Assembly (NCBI GenBank): GCA_018703155.1
Contig: JABJGS010000002.1
Location: forward strand, 61,776 to 125,775
Source of the DNA: Francisellaceae bacterium
GTDB lineage: Bacteria > Pseudomonadota > Gammaproteobacteria > UBA6186 > Azoamicaceae
Direction of reading: 5' to 3'
Length of the DNA stretch: 64,000 nt
This document shows, in pieces, positions 28,107-38,411 of the stretch; position 1 is the first letter of the stretch; each line of letters opens with the position of its first letter. The notes below the pieces were generated by a model. The model was not told the origin of the DNA. It was given only the letters and a program-made list of their open reading frames with translations, and did not search any database. A program made the position numbers and the translations under genes.

Positions 28107-29123
28107 ATGTCAAAGTTTGGTCCATTACTTATCTCTCTATCAGGTTTAATAGTTACGAAAGATGAATCGCAAATCCTTGCTAGTGAGTATGTTGGTGGTG
28201 TAATATTTTTTCGTGAAAATATTGAGAATGCATCTCAACTTATCAAGCTTATTGATACAATTAAATCTATTAATGACAAATTACTTCTATTCATTGACCA
28301 AGAAGGAGGTAAGGTAAAACGCATTACATTTCCACCTTTTGATACTTTCAAATCTCAGTATGAATATGGAAGAACAAACCTTAAAGAGTATATTCAAGAA
28401 TTATGTACGACAAACCTTAAACTACAAGAATATGGTATTCATGTTAATTTAGCCCCAACCTTAGATTCTTTTAGTCCCAACTGTCCTGTTATTGGCAAAC
28501 TAGGTAGATCATTTACAAATAATTTAGATGAACTTTCACATATAGCTAGAACTATATATAAAGAACAGAGAAAAATATCTATGCCAACCGTTGCCAAACA
28601 TTTTCCAGATCATGGGAACACAGTTGATGACTCACACTTAACTTTACCTTTTGATAATAGAACACATGCTTCAATCAACAACCATATTAATATTTATAGC
28701 ACAATGATTAAAGAAGATTTACTAGACATAGTGATGCCTGCTCACGTTATCTATAAAGATATTGATCCTAAAGCACCAGCCACTTTATCCAAAGTTATAA
28801 TAAATGATATTATACGAAAACAGCTAAACTTTAAAAAAGTTATTATTAGTGACTGTATAACAATGGATGCTCTAAAAAATATCCCTTTAGATCATGTTAT
28901 AAATCAAGCATTAGCAATTGGGTTTGATATAGTTACTGTATCACACCAATCTACAGACACTATAAAATCACTTATAAAACAGGTCCAAATGAACTCTGAT
29001 GCCGCAAAAGAAAGATTATCTAAACTTTGGGTTAAGCCAAAAAACATTAATCCCAGAGCTGAGATAATATCTACAGAGCTGGGATCAAAAAAAATAATTT
29101 TTGGTACAAATAAAGCGGTCTAA
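28107..29123 (+). CDS. nagZ: Beta-N-acetylhexosaminidase NagZ
   Basis: 338 aa from ATG 28107 (AAGG upstream); the frame is open to 27921. It is a glycoside hydrolase family 3 enzyme that removes GlcNAc from anhydromuropeptides during peptidoglycan recycling in the cytoplasm. Visible motifs are DQEGGKVKRI (D64), the KHFP box (164-167), the DSH dyad (D175, H177) and the nucleophile region ISDCITMDA (D249). The usual KHFPGHG reads KHFPDHG here, and SDDLSM reads SDCITM. Convergent with a barrel gene, 2 bp apart. Confidence 0.9.
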   Translation: MSKFGPLLISLSGLIVTKDESQILASEYVGGVIFFRENIENASQLIKLIDTIKSINDKLLLFIDQEGGKVKRITFPPFDTFKSQYEYGRTNLKEYIQELCTTNLKLQEYGIHVNLAPTLDSFSPNCPVIGKLGRSFTNNLDELSHIARTIYKEQRKISMPTVAKHFPDHGNTVDDSHLTLPFDNRTHASINNHINIYSTMIKEDLLDIVMPAHVIYKDIDPKAPATLSKVIINDIIRKQLNFKKVIISDCITMDALKNIPLDHVINQALAIGFDIVTVSHQSTDTIKSLIKQVQMNSDAAKERLSKLWVKPKNINPRAEIISTELGSKKIIFGTNKAV

Positions 29124-29125
29124 AA

Positions 29126-29815
29126 CTAAACTCTTACATAAACAGAAAAACCCATAGCCATAGCATCTTTAAATGTTCTTTCTGCTTCAGCATTTAAAAT
29201 ATCAGTATTGATTCCGCCCATTTTAGCTTTAGACGAATTAATCCACTTCATCAAAATTTTAACGCCAACATCTTCTTCTATATATTCAAAACCAACAGAC
29301 ACTCTAGGAATAGTTTTCATTTTCCCTTCCAGTTGATATACGGCTGTGGCTAAATTGCTTGCAGTTGCGGCAGTCATTGTGTAATTAGGTGTACCAATCA
29401 CAACCCCAGGAGCAATAATCAAACTTAAATTATCATTAAATGGCACGTACACATTCATGTCGATACCTACATAATTCATTTTCACTTTGTTGATATAATT
29501 AACATCAGCAGCACCAACAGCAGCGCCTAGAAATGTACTGTTAGCCAAAAGCACTGCGTTTTTCTTTTTCTCAGCTGAATACATATATTCAAAATCAAAA
29601 CCTAGAATATTGCTTATTTTCACACCAGCCATTATGCCAATATGATTATATTTCTTCGGTATGAAATTTGAAAAAGCCGCCTTTGCACTATAATTAGAAT
29701 ATTGATATTGTAGTCCTACTCGAGGCTGCCACTCAAGATCACCAAAAGCTTTTGCATATGAAGAGATAACCATCCCCCCAATTAGACCTGCAAACATTAA
29801 ATACTTCTTTAGCAT
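29126..29815 (-). CDS. Outer-membrane beta-barrel protein
   Basis: 229 aa from ATG 29815, with GGAG six bases upstream. A signal peptide spans residues about 1-22 (SSYAKA). The mature part alternates hydrophobic and polar residues as in an 8-stranded barrel and ends in an amphipathic strand (MGFSVYVRV). Segments such as GFDFEYMYSAEKKKN and LANSTFLGAAV resemble the barrel protein at 53974-54669 in this window. The function is unknown. Stops of this gene and nagZ are 2 bp apart. Confidence 0.75.
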   Translation of the reverse strand: MLKKYLMFAGLIGGMVISSYAKAFGDLEWQPRVGLQYQYSNYSAKAAFSNFIPKKYNHIGIMAGVKISNILGFDFEYMYSAEKKKNAVLLANSTFLGAAVGAADVNYINKVKMNYVGIDMNVYVPFNDNLSLIIAPGVVIGTPNYTMTAATASNLATAVYQLEGKMKTIPRVSVGFEYIEEDVGVKILMKWINSSKAKMGGINTDILNAEAERTFKDAMAMGFSVYVRV

Positions 29816-29886
29816 AACTATCTCCAATCCATGAAAATGCTATTTAAAACGATTCCTAATATACATTATGCAATAAATTATGACTT

Positions 29887-30726
29887 CTAGCTATTCCTGG
29901 CGGAGATGACCCTATCATGTCCTGATAGGTCTTTTGAAGTGTTGACACCCACGAATCCGGATGTTTGCAGAATAGTCTCAAGTGCATTGGCTTGCTCACA
30001 ACCATGCTCAAGCAAAATAACTCCTCTAGGTTTAAGAAATTTTGTTGCTTCATTAATTATTTGTTCATAACAAGATAAACCTGAAACACCAGCATCTAAA
30101 GCTAATCGTGGTTCAAACTCTAAGCTATCTGTAACAAAATGGGGATCGTCACTACGCAAATATGGAGGATTTGAGATAATAAAGTCAAACTCAGATTTAA
30201 GACACTGAAACCATGATGCATTGCAAAAAAATATGTTTTCCACTCCTAGTTCAATAGCATTATTTCTTGCTACATTAAGGGCCAAAATACTTAGATCAGT
30301 AGCTATGACTCTTGCTAGTGGTCTTTCCTTTGCTATTGCTATCGACACAGCTCCAGACCCAACGCCTAATTCTAAAATATTACTTTCTATAGTTTTAGGA
30401 ATTAACTCTAAAGCTTTTTCTACTAATAACTCTGTTTCTGGCCGAGGAATTAAAACGCTCTCATCTACATAAAGCTCAAAATCCCAAAATGATTTTCGAT
30501 TAAAAATATAAGCTATTGGATACCCTGTGGCTCGCCTTTCTATAAGCTGATTAAAATATTTAAGATCATCACTAACAACAGTATTTTTATTATGTGTTTT
30601 CAAGTAAATTCTGTTTTCACCAAGAGCATGACTAAGAAGAAGCTCAGCATCTAGTCTAGGTGAGGCACTATTTTCATTTAGACGTTGTGTTGCTAAATTT
30701 AAAATATCATCGATACTATGCACCAC
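29887..30726 (-). CDS. prmC: Release factor glutamine N5-methyltransferase
   Basis: About 279 aa. It methylates the GGQ glutamine of RF1 and RF2. The catalytic motif [10 protein letters not shown] and the SAM motif [20 protein letters not shown] are present, with an N-terminal helical domain ([28 protein letters not shown]). The start is TTG 30729, GTG 30726 or GTG 30723; AGG just upstream favours one of the GTGs. It overlaps the end of prfA by 11 bp, so translation of the enzyme and its substrate is coupled, as is common. Confidence 0.94.
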   Translation of the reverse strand: MVHSIDDILNLATQRLNENSASPRLDAELLLSHALGENRIYLKTHNKNTVVSDDLKYFNQLIERRATGYPIAYIFNRKSFWDFELYVDESVLIPRPETELLVEKALELIPKTIESNILELGVGSGAVSIAIAKERPLARVIATDLSILALNVARNNAIELGVENIFFCNASWFQCLKSEFDFIISNPPYLRSDDPHFVTDSLEFEPRLALDAGVSGLSCYEQIINEATKFLKPRGVILLEHGCEQANALETILQTSGFVGVNTSKDLSGHDRVISARNS

Positions 30727-31801
30727 CAATACCTGCTAGTAGTTCCATTTGATGCTCTATGATTAATGGTTCAATTACCATTGATAAATCTCCTTGCAAT
30801 ACCGCATCTAGAGAATATAAAGTCAAATTGATACGATGATCAGTAACTCGTCCTTGCGGGAAATTATAGGTACGGATCCTCTCAGATCTATCACCACTAC
30901 CAACTAAAGATTTTCTTGCCATTGCTTGCTCATCCTGTTGCTTCTTCTTCTCTTGAGCAAGTATTTTTGCTTTTAATAAGGACATTGCTTTGGCTTTATT
31001 TTTATGTTGAGAGCGTTCTTCTTGGCATTCCGCAACCACTCCAGTTGGAATATGGGTAACCCTAACCGCAGAATCTGTTCTGTTAACATGCTGCCCACCT
31101 GCACCACTAGCTCTATAAGTATCTATTCGTAAATCACTTGGATCTATATCTACATCATTAACCATGTCAACTTCTGGCATAATAGCAACAGTACATGCGG
31201 AAGTATGAATTCTACCTTGTGATTCTGTTGTCGGAACTCTTTGTACTCTATGCGCCCCTGATTCAAACTTCAGCTTTGAATATACGCCAGCACCAATTAC
31301 TCGTAAAATTATTTCTTTATAGCCACCATGCTCACCTGTATTCTCATTTACACACTCAATTTGCCAATTTTGAGATTCTGCATAACGTATATACATACGC
31401 GATAAATCTCCAGAAAATATTGCCGCCTCATCTCCGCCAGTTCCTGCACGTATCTCTAAGAATACATTGCATTTATCGTTAGGATCCGTTGGCAATAGTA
31501 AGACATTTAATTCTTCTTCATATTGACGTGACTTTGCTTCTGAAGCTAACTTTTCCTCTTGCGCTAATGCTCGCAAATCTTCATCTTCATCTTTCAACAT
31601 TGACCTAGCATTTTCTATTTCTTCCAAGCACCCTGTATATAAAGCATATGATTTTACTATTGGCTCTATTTCAGCATATTCCTGAGTTAAAGCTCTATAT
31701 TTGTTTTGATCTGCCAAGATGTTAGGATCGCTCAGTAAATGTGATATTTCCATATATCGTTCTTGTAAAGAATTAAGTTTTTCTGTTGCTGATGAGTTCA
31801 T
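30716..31801 (-). CDS. prfA: Peptide chain release factor 1
   Basis: 361 aa, one more than E. coli RF1. It terminates translation at UAA and UAG. The GGQ motif lies in [19 protein letters not shown], and the codon-recognition segment is in domain 2 ([17 protein letters not shown], containing the PxT motif PTT). It follows hemA by 14 bp and precedes prmC with an overlap, in the conserved order hemA-prfA-prmC. Confidence 0.98.
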   Translation of the reverse strand: MNSSATEKLNSLQERYMEISHLLSDPNILADQNKYRALTQEYAEIEPIVKSYALYTGCLEEIENARSMLKDEDEDLRALAQEEKLASEAKSRQYEEELNVLLLPTDPNDKCNVFLEIRAGTGGDEAAIFSGDLSRMYIRYAESQNWQIECVNENTGEHGGYKEIILRVIGAGVYSKLKFESGAHRVQRVPTTESQGRIHTSACTVAIMPEVDMVNDVDIDPSDLRIDTYRASGAGGQHVNRTDSAVRVTHIPTGVVAECQEERSQHKNKAKAMSLLKAKILAQEKKKQQDEQAMARKSLVGSGDRSERIRTYNFPQGRVTDHRINLTLYSLDAVLQGDLSMVIEPLIIEHQMELLAGIGGA

Positions 31802-31814
31802 TTTTCCGCCGATT

Positions 31815-33071
31815 CTATCTTTTTATATTAAATAAATTTTCTATACTTTCCATGAAATTTTGATTACCACTTTCATTGGCATCTTTAATTGCCAGCGTTG
31901 GTACATGTAAAAATTCCTGGGATATTGAATGCGCTAACTTTTCTATTACATCTTTTGCCCTTGCACCATGCTGTAATTGGTTATGCGCTCGTTTTACTAT
32001 ATCCTTCTTCTTTATTTCAAATTTTGTTCTAAATTCTGCAATAAGATTGCTGTGCTCTTGCGCATAAAACCACCGCATATATTTAGTAACTTCCTCTTCA
32101 ATTATTTTTTCGCCATGAAAGCAAGCATCCTGTCGTATTTGTTTATTCTTAGCAATGATATTTTTAAGATCATCAACACTGTATAAGAATGCGTTTTCTA
32201 AATGCGCAACTTTTGCCGAAATATCTCGTGGCACAGCTATATCAAAAAAACACATCGATTTATATTTTCTTTGCTTAAGTGCCGCTATAACCATAGCTTC
32301 ATCAATTATTGTATTTAGTGCAGAAGTAGCACCTAGTACAATATCAGCCTCATGTAGAAGACCTGCAACTTTTTCAATACTAAAACATCTAGTTTTAGCT
32401 GTTATCCCTAACTTATCAGCAAGAGCTATAGCCTTATGCACGCTTCTATTAGCAATTATTATCGTTCCAACATCCAAACCTTTTAGGTGAGTTAATAACT
32501 GCATAGCAGTATCTCCAGCCCCAAGTATCAAAATAGTAGACTCCGACAAGTTACTAAATAGCTGTTTAGCTAATTTGGCTACAACAGATGCCACAGAGAC
32601 TGGTCTTAACCCAATTTCAGTGTTCATCCTAACTAACTTGGCAACAGCAAATGCTCTCTGAAACATACGCCCAAGTAATCGACCAACACCTTGGTTTTCT
32701 ACTGATATTTTGTAAGCTAACTTTAACTGCCCTAATATCTGAGACTCTCCGACCACCATTGAATCTAAGCCACACCCCACTCTCATAAGGTGATTAACTG
32801 CCTCAAAGTTTGCGTAAGTATACGTATATGCGCGGACTTCGTCTACATCAAAATATTCTGATATAACCTTTTTCCCAATTGGAAACAGGTCTTTTGCAAT
32901 ACAATATATTTCTGTACGATTACAAGTTGACAATATAACTGTTTCACTAACGCTACTGAAAGAAGATATTTCTTTGACGATTTCAGGAAGTCGTTCTTGA
33001 TTAAACGTCATTTTTTCACGTATTTCAATCGGTGCGCTGTGATGATTCAGACCAATTGACCAAATATTCAT
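31815..33071 (-). CDS. hemA: Glutamyl-tRNA reductase
   Basis: 418 aa, the E. coli length, from ATG 33071 behind AAGGG; the frame extends to 33110. It makes glutamate-1-semialdehyde from Glu-tRNA, the first step of C5 heme synthesis. The catalytic cysteine is C50 in [10 protein letters not shown]. The opening [16 protein letters not shown], the segment [12 protein letters not shown] and the NADP site [15 protein letters not shown] are all typical. It is the first gene of the hemA-prfA-prmC operon and divergent from the TPR gene and lolB, the usual gammaproteobacterial arrangement. Confidence 0.97.
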   Translation of the reverse strand: MNIWSIGLNHHSAPIEIREKMTFNQERLPEIVKEISSFSSVSETVILSTCNRTEIYCIAKDLFPIGKKVISEYFDVDEVRAYTYTYANFEAVNHLMRVGCGLDSMVVGESQILGQLKLAYKISVENQGVGRLLGRMFQRAFAVAKLVRMNTEIGLRPVSVASVVAKLAKQLFSNLSESTILILGAGDTAMQLLTHLKGLDVGTIIIANRSVHKAIALADKLGITAKTRCFSIEKVAGLLHEADIVLGATSALNTIIDEAMVIAALKQRKYKSMCFFDIAVPRDISAKVAHLENAFLYSVDDLKNIIAKNKQIRQDACFHGEKIIEEEVTKYMRWFYAQEHSNLIAEFRTKFEIKKKDIVKRAHNQLQHGARAKDVIEKLAHSISQEFLHVPTLAIKDANESGNQNFMESIENLFNIKR

Positions 33072-33136
33072 AAAATCCCTTAACCAAGTAAGCTCACCAG
33101 CCGATACCAATTATAACAAACTATTAGGTTGCAAGG

Positions 33137-34831
33137 ATGAGTACATTGAAAAAATTCATAAACACCTTAGTTCACGCTAGCATTTTGGCTCTACTCATAG
33201 TAAATAACGCCTACGCTAATCAAGCAGAGCAAGAAGCACGTGTGGCAGCACAAATTATGACGGCAGAAATAGCACTATCTCGACAACAACCTTTAATAGC
33301 CTTAGAAAACTATCTCGCAGCAGCAAAACTATCACGAGACCCTAATATTGCGCAAGTTGCAACTCAACTTGCTGTTGAGCTCATGTTAGACAAACAAGCT
33401 ATAGAAGCTACTAAACTTTGGGCCCAGCTCGCTAAAGATCAACTCGAGCCACAGCTAGTTGCAATCACACTGCTCATCAACTTTAACCCAAATGAAACAA
33501 CTGAGTATATAGAGAGAGCATTACAAATAGCACCAAAAGAATTCCCTGATTCCATGCAAATAATATACACTCAACTCCCTCCTTCAATTAAGGAAGTATT
33601 TTATGATAAGGTCGACAGCTTTGCTAAAAATAATAACAATCCATACGCTCTCCTTGCCCTTGCCTATCTAAGTATTCAAACTCAGCAAATTGATAAAGTA
33701 GAAGCATTAGCTGATGAAGCATTAAAATTAGAGCCTAATTCAACTATTGCAATAGAACTAAAAGCAAAACTTATTAGTCATAATTCTAGTAACGACCTGC
33801 CAGCTATTGCTTATTTGGAGAAAATGCTGAAAAAATACCCTGATGATGCCAGATTACGCATGTTTCTTTCATCTGCGATGGTTGACAACAAACAACTTAT
33901 CACAGCAAAAAAACACTTGTTATTTTTAGAAAAAAACAATGACTATAAGGGCCAAGCTCTATTTCTTTTAAGTGAAATTTATATTCTAGAGAACAACTAT
34001 GACTTAGCTGCTACACAGCTTGAAAAATGTGTATCCATCAAGAGTGTTGAAAATAAATCAAAGTATATGCTTGGGCAAATATATGAAATGCAAGGCAAGT
34101 ATGATCAAGCTGTATTTCAATATCAAAGCATTTCTGAAGATGTTCTACATATAACATCTATTATTCGTGCGATTGACATTCTAAAAGACCAAGAAAAATA
34201 TGATGAAGCTCTTGATGTTATAGAAACAGCAAGACCTCAGACATTGCCAGAGCAAAAGCAAATCCTTTTGTTAGAGCTGGACCTCCTTGTTAGTGTAAAT
34301 AAAGTAGAAAAAGCAATGTACTTAGCCAATCATGCACTCAAAGCATTACCCAATGATATTGACTTCTTATACATGCGCAGTGTCATGGCTAGTAAGCTCA
34401 ACCAGTTATCAGCAGCTGAAGATGATTTAAATAAAATACTCTCTCTAAACCCCAATCATGCCAATGCATTAAATGTGCTTGGTTATAACCTTTCATCACA
34501 AAAAGAACGCCATGAAGAAGCGCTTACTTATTTAGAGCGCGCCATCAGTATTTCTCCAGATAATCCAACAATCATGGATTCTATGGGACTTTTGCTTTTT
34601 CGAATGGGACAATTGCAAGACTCATTAATTTGGTTAGAAAAAGCTTATACTTTAAAACCTGAATCTAATATCGCACTACATTTAAGTGAAGTTCTTTACG
34701 CCTTGGGGAAACACAAAAAAGCTTTAGATGTCATTGATAAAGCAATGTCGTCATCACCAAAAAATAATGAATTAATTCGCTTGAAAGATAAAATAAGTAT
34801 TCACCATAAGCGTCCTGCCATGGCAAAATAA
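33137..34831 (+). CDS. Periplasmic or exported TPR protein
   Basis: 564 aa. A signal peptide is visible (about 1-27, ending NAYA). The rest is a chain of helical hairpins with TPR consensus residues. The clearest repeats are at about 430-545 (NPNHANALNVLGYNLSSQ, YLERAISISPDNPTIMDSMG, WLEKAYTLKPESNIALHLSE). A large TPR protein sits between hemA and lolB in many gammaproteobacteria, so its place is normal. It is probably a protein-interaction scaffold of the envelope. lolB follows 48 bp downstream on the same strand. Confidence 0.85.
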   Translation: MSTLKKFINTLVHASILALLIVNNAYANQAEQEARVAAQIMTAEIALSRQQPLIALENYLAAAKLSRDPNIAQVATQLAVELMLDKQAIEATKLWAQLAKDQLEPQLVAITLLINFNPNETTEYIERALQIAPKEFPDSMQIIYTQLPPSIKEVFYDKVDSFAKNNNNPYALLALAYLSIQTQQIDKVEALADEALKLEPNSTIAIELKAKLISHNSSNDLPAIAYLEKMLKKYPDDARLRMFLSSAMVDNKQLITAKKHLLFLEKNNDYKGQALFLLSEIYILENNYDLAATQLEKCVSIKSVENKSKYMLGQIYEMQGKYDQAVFQYQSISEDVLHITSIIRAIDILKDQEKYDEALDVIETARPQTLPEQKQILLLELDLLVSVNKVEKAMYLANHALKALPNDIDFLYMRSVMASKLNQLSAAEDDLNKILSLNPNHANALNVLGYNLSSQKERHEEALTYLERAISISPDNPTIMDSMGLLLFRMGQLQDSLIWLEKAYTLKPESNIALHLSEVLYALGKHKKALDVIDKAMSSSPKNNELIRLKDKISIHHKRPAMAK

Positions 34832-34879
34832 TATGATTAGCTATAATATTTGATATTATATTTTTGGTGTGAGGCAGTT

Positions 34880-35476
34880 ATGCTAAGAACAAACAAACTC
34901 AGCAATATAACTATGCTGGTGGTTTTACTAACGTCCTTAAATGGATGTACCCTGTTAGAAAATAAATCATCAAGAAAACTTAATTATAAATTGCGTATTC
35001 ATACACTTGCTCAAAAACATCAATGGGAAATTAGTGGCCGAGTCGGAGTAATTGGCGAACAGCAGTCTGGCTCAGCAAGCTTATTTTGGAAGCAAGACAA
35101 CGACGAATATAATATACAAGTAATAGCACCACTAGGTACAAAAAAAGTAATTATAGTTGGAACCCAATCCTTTATCGACATTAAAAACTCTAATGGTCAG
35201 CATATAGAATCTGATAACCCATCGAATGCATTATCTCAAGAACTAGGGTGGACTTTTCCTCTCCAGTACCTAAAATATTGGATCAAAGGTATTCCCAGTC
35301 CAACAGAAAAATATACTTGGTTACCCTCAATTAATGGAAAGTATTCTTTTACTCAAGAACATTGGAAAACAAGTTTCTCTTTAAATGATACGGACAATGA
35401 TTCATCATTACCTAAGCTAGTTGTAATAGAAAATGATAATGCTAAGATAAAAATTAGTATTAGTAGTTGGAGCTAG
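34880..35476 (+). CDS. lolB: Outer-membrane lipoprotein receptor LolB
   Basis: 198 aa from ATG 34880 (AGG six bases upstream). It receives lipoproteins from LolA and inserts them in the outer membrane. The lipobox is LNGC (Cys23). The fold signature includes WEISGRVGVIGEQQSGSASLFWKQ and the later LGWTFPLQYLKYWIKGIPSP, where LolB proteins typically have P-x3-L-xYWxxGxP. The next gene follows 16 bp later. Confidence 0.92.
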   Translation: MLRTNKLSNITMLVVLLTSLNGCTLLENKSSRKLNYKLRIHTLAQKHQWEISGRVGVIGEQQSGSASLFWKQDNDEYNIQVIAPLGTKKVIIVGTQSFIDIKNSNGQHIESDNPSNALSQELGWTFPLQYLKYWIKGIPSPTEKYTWLPSINGKYSFTQEHWKTSFSLNDTDNDSSLPKLVVIENDNAKIKISISSWS

Positions 35477-35491
35477 CTACAAGGATGTTTA

Positions 35492-36499
35492 ATGTCTACA
35501 GATAAAAAGCACTCAATACCTATATTTGTCACATATTTGTTGATAATCTTAATTTGCATTTATTTAATATCTTTACTTGCTGCGCTATATACAGGACCAA
35601 TTCGAACCTTATATGTGAAAAATGTTTACGCTCAAGAACAGCCTGAAATAGTTATTTCTTTTACCACTACCCCACAACGAATTAACAAAATTAAGCCTGT
35701 TCTTGATAGTTTAAAAGATCAAAGTATCAAAGCTAGTAATATATATGTCAATATCCCTTATATTTTTGAACGTGATAATTCAACTTACGCAATACCTACA
35801 TGGTTAGAAAACTATAAAGGCGTTATCATCTTACGTGATAAAGATTATGGCCCAGGTACAAAACTTATTACGACTTTAAAGCACATTGAAAATCCAGAAG
35901 CTCTTATCATTACAGTTGATGATGACGTTATCCATGCTAAACATCTAGTTCGCGACCTATACTATAAATCATATAAAAATCCTAATAGTATCATTTCAAA
36001 TACTAATTTTAGATTTAAAATTGACCTTAATTCTATAGATGTATTAAGTGACTTGTACATGACTTTTGAAGATAAAAGTGAGTCATTATTGGCTGTCGGC
36101 TCTGGTGGCGTTCTCTACAAACGTAAATTTTTCACCAATGACTTTTATTCGCTTATAAATTCACTCCCCAAATTTTGCCGCTTAAGTGATGATTTATATT
36201 TCTCAATGTACGCACATAGTAAAGATGTTAGCATCATTCAAAACGATGAAGGAGCATATAATAATTTACGCATATTTTATCCACAGTACCATGAGCTGGA
36301 ATATGGTTTACAAACTGATGCTCTTCGCAAAGGTGCAAATGGTTATGGAGATAACTCGGTTAACTATCAAAGATGTATCAAATATTTTGCAAAATTTGAT
36401 CCTGATTTTCTACAACCAATAATTGACAAAGGAAACTCGCTAAAAAGAGTCCGTAATTTTATGTCCTATATCATGGAACCCAACACTAATAAAAACTAA
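35492..36499 (+). CDS. Membrane-anchored GT-A type glycosyltransferase-like protein
   Basis: 335 aa. One N-terminal membrane helix (about 10-33) anchors a soluble domain. The domain opens with VISFTTTPQRINKIKPVLDSL, has YGPGTKLITTLK and the metal-binding-like acidic triplet DDD at 143-145 (TVDDDVIH). These are features of a GT-A fold family seen in diverse bacteria and eukaryotes. Donor and acceptor are unknown. It sits between lolB and tRNA-Gln-prs, precisely where ispE lies in Pseudomonas and relatives, and shows no GHMP-kinase motif. It probably shares a transcript with lolB. Confidence 0.7.
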   Translation: MSTDKKHSIPIFVTYLLIILICIYLISLLAALYTGPIRTLYVKNVYAQEQPEIVISFTTTPQRINKIKPVLDSLKDQSIKASNIYVNIPYIFERDNSTYAIPTWLENYKGVIILRDKDYGPGTKLITTLKHIENPEALIITVDDDVIHAKHLVRDLYYKSYKNPNSIISNTNFRFKIDLNSIDVLSDLYMTFEDKSESLLAVGSGGVLYKRKFFTNDFYSLINSLPKFCRLSDDLYFSMYAHSKDVSIIQNDEGAYNNLRIFYPQYHELEYGLQTDALRKGANGYGDNSVNYQRCIKYFAKFDPDFLQPIIDKGNSLKRVRNFMSYIMEPNTNKN

Positions 36500-36554
36500 C
36501 CCATATTATCTATTTGACAAAATGTTCCATCATGTCATAATAAGCCGAGTTTAT

Positions 36555-36629
36555 TGGGGTGTCGCCAAGTGGTAAGGCACAGGGTTTTGATCTCTGCATT
36601 CCCAGGTTCGAATCCTGGCACCCCAGCCA
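36555..36629 (+). tRNA. tRNA-Gln (anticodon TTG)
   Basis: A 75-base cloverleaf: acceptor arm TGGGGTG with CACCCCA, discriminator G and encoded CCA. The D arm contains AAGTGGTAAGG. The anticodon arm CAGGG-TTTTGAT-CTCTG gives anticodon TTG. The T arm is CCAGGTTCGAATCCTGG. A tRNA-Gln upstream of prs is also found at this place in Pseudomonas. Confidence 0.97.
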
Positions 36630-36664
36630 TAAACTCATGAAAATCACAGCAAAGGAATGTTGTC

Positions 36665-37615
36665 ATGTCAAACCCAGAAATGCTCATTTTTAGTGGTAAC
36701 TCAAACAAAGCTTTAACTGCTTCCCTATGTAATATTTTGCACATTGAACAATCTCGAGCAAAAGTAGGACGCTTTAGCGATGGCGAAATTTCTGTAAATA
36801 TTATGGACAACGTCAGGGGCAAAGATGTATTTATTATCCAACCTACATGTGCACCTACAAATGATAATTTAATGGAACTACTTCTAATAGCAGACGCCAT
36901 CAGAAGAGCATCTGCACACCGAATCACTGCTGTAGTGCCCTATTTTGGTTATGCCCGCCAAGATCGACGAGTTAGGTCATCAAGAGTTCCTATCTCTGCA
37001 AAATTAGTCGCAGATATGATTTCAACTGCCGATGTGAATAGAGTATTAACCATAGATTTACATGCAGAACAAATACAAGGATTTTTTTCTATCCCAGTTG
37101 ATAATGCTTTTAGCTCAGCAGTAATGCTTAACGATATTGAAAAGAAAAACTATAAAGATATTATGATCGTATCCCCTGATGTTGGAGGGGTAATAAGAGC
37201 TAGGGCTTTCTCAAAAAGATTAAATCATGCTGATATGGCTATTATTGATAAGCGTCGCCCAAGAGATAATGAGGTAGAATATACGCATATTATAGGTAAT
37301 GTTGAAGGCAGACAATGTATCATTGTTGATGATATTATTGATACAGCTGGCACATTATGTATGGCCGCAGAAGCCTTAAAAAATGATGGAGCCATAAGTG
37401 TATCTGCATACTGTACACACCCAATTTTCTCCGGTAATGCCGTAGATAATATTAACAAATCATCACTAGATGAAGTGGTTGTTACTGACACTATCCCTCT
37501 TCGCGAAGATGCTATAAATTGCCCTAAAATTAAAACTTTATCTATAGCCCCGATGCTCGCAGAAGCAATGAAGAGAGTGCATCTAGAAGAATCTATAAGT
37601 TGCATGTTTAACTAA
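36665..37615 (+). CDS. prs: Ribose-phosphate pyrophosphokinase
   Basis: 316 aa (E. coli 315). It makes PRPP from ribose 5-phosphate and ATP for nucleotide, histidine and tryptophan synthesis. The class I features are [14 protein letters not shown] at the start, [33 protein letters not shown] and the PRPP loop [17 protein letters not shown] lies eight bases before the ATG. It follows tRNA-Gln by 35 bp. Confidence 0.98.
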   Translation: MSNPEMLIFSGNSNKALTASLCNILHIEQSRAKVGRFSDGEISVNIMDNVRGKDVFIIQPTCAPTNDNLMELLLIADAIRRASAHRITAVVPYFGYARQDRRVRSSRVPISAKLVADMISTADVNRVLTIDLHAEQIQGFFSIPVDNAFSSAVMLNDIEKKNYKDIMIVSPDVGGVIRARAFSKRLNHADMAIIDKRRPRDNEVEYTHIIGNVEGRQCIIVDDIIDTAGTLCMAAEALKNDGAISVSAYCTHPIFSGNAVDNINKSSLDEVVVTDTIPLREDAINCPKIKTLSIAPMLAEAMKRVHLEESISCMFN

Positions 37616-37752
37616 ATTGTTATTTTAGCTAGTATTTCTTGTTTCTTGAGCTCATCTCAAGTAGAATTCGGAGCTTAGGATACTAACACACCCCAACCTT
37701 GGTCGCGAGAAAGGTGATGTTCCTTTTTTAACAATTTTTAGGAGTCTTAGAC

Positions 37753-38397
37753 ATGACTAAAGCAATTTTTGAACTTGATGCTACCAAAAGGCAAGAAGAT
37801 GGTACTGGTGCGAGCCGCCGCCTACGTCGCATTGAAAACCGTGTTCCAGCTATTATCTATGGTGGTAAAGAAGCACCTAGAAACATTAGCCTATGCCATT
37901 TAAAAGTACTACAGGCTCTAAGTCACGAAAGTTTTTACTCACATATTTTAACTTTGAATATTGAAGACAAAAAGCAAAAGGTTGTTTTAAAAGACCTTCA
38001 AAGACATCCATATAAAAAATCAATTTTACATATGGACTTTCAAAGAGTAAGTGATAGCGATAAAATCACTATGAACATTCCTCTGCATTTTATTAATGAA
38101 GATTCATGTCCAGGGGCTAAACTAGGTGGATTAATTAACCACCAATTTATTGATGTTGAGGTTAAGTGTACAGCGTCTAACCTTCCTGAATATCTAGAAG
38201 TTGATTTAGGTAATCTTGAGCTTGATCATTCTATTCATTTATCAGACATCAAACTTCCAAAAGGTGTTGAGATCCCAGCGTTAGCGCATACAGATCACAA
38301 TCCATCGATTGTTAGTGTTAGCACACCTAAAGGAATAAAATCTGATGATAATGAAACCTCAGAAGCAGGTGCTTCTGGAGAACCTACTGCTGAATAA
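37753..38397 (+). CDS. rplY: 50S ribosomal protein L25, Ctc form
   Basis: 214 aa. It binds 5S rRNA through the N-terminal beta domain (about 1-95: RLRRIENRVPAIIYGGKEAP) and has the C-terminal Ctc beta domain (about 98-185) absent from the 94-aa E. coli protein. The tail is acidic (SDDNETSEAGASGEPTAE). AGGAG lies eight bases before the start. The 137-bp leader holds a short ACCTT/AAGGT hairpin and a T run 8 bases later, too weak to call a terminator. pth follows 14 bp downstream. Confidence 0.96.
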   Translation: MTKAIFELDATKRQEDGTGASRRLRRIENRVPAIIYGGKEAPRNISLCHLKVLQALSHESFYSHILTLNIEDKKQKVVLKDLQRHPYKKSILHMDFQRVSDSDKITMNIPLHFINEDSCPGAKLGGLINHQFIDVEVKCTASNLPEYLEVDLGNLELDHSIHLSDIKLPKGVEIPALAHTDHNPSIVSVSTPKGIKSDDNETSEAGASGEPTAE

Positions 38398-38411
38398 TTA
38401 AGTCTGAAGAT

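Noticed and set aside
30716..30729. prfA-prmC overlap as a frameshift error
   Set aside because: Overlaps of this kind are normal for this gene pair and both proteins have proper ends.
36535..36927. Minus-strand 130-codon frame across tRNA-Gln and prs
   Set aside because: It overlaps a perfect tRNA cloverleaf and the start of prs; no independent support.
37616..37752. Terminator or L25 leader element between prs and rplY
   Set aside because: Only a 5-bp stem (ACCTT/AAGGT) with a T run 8 bases away; too weak to call.
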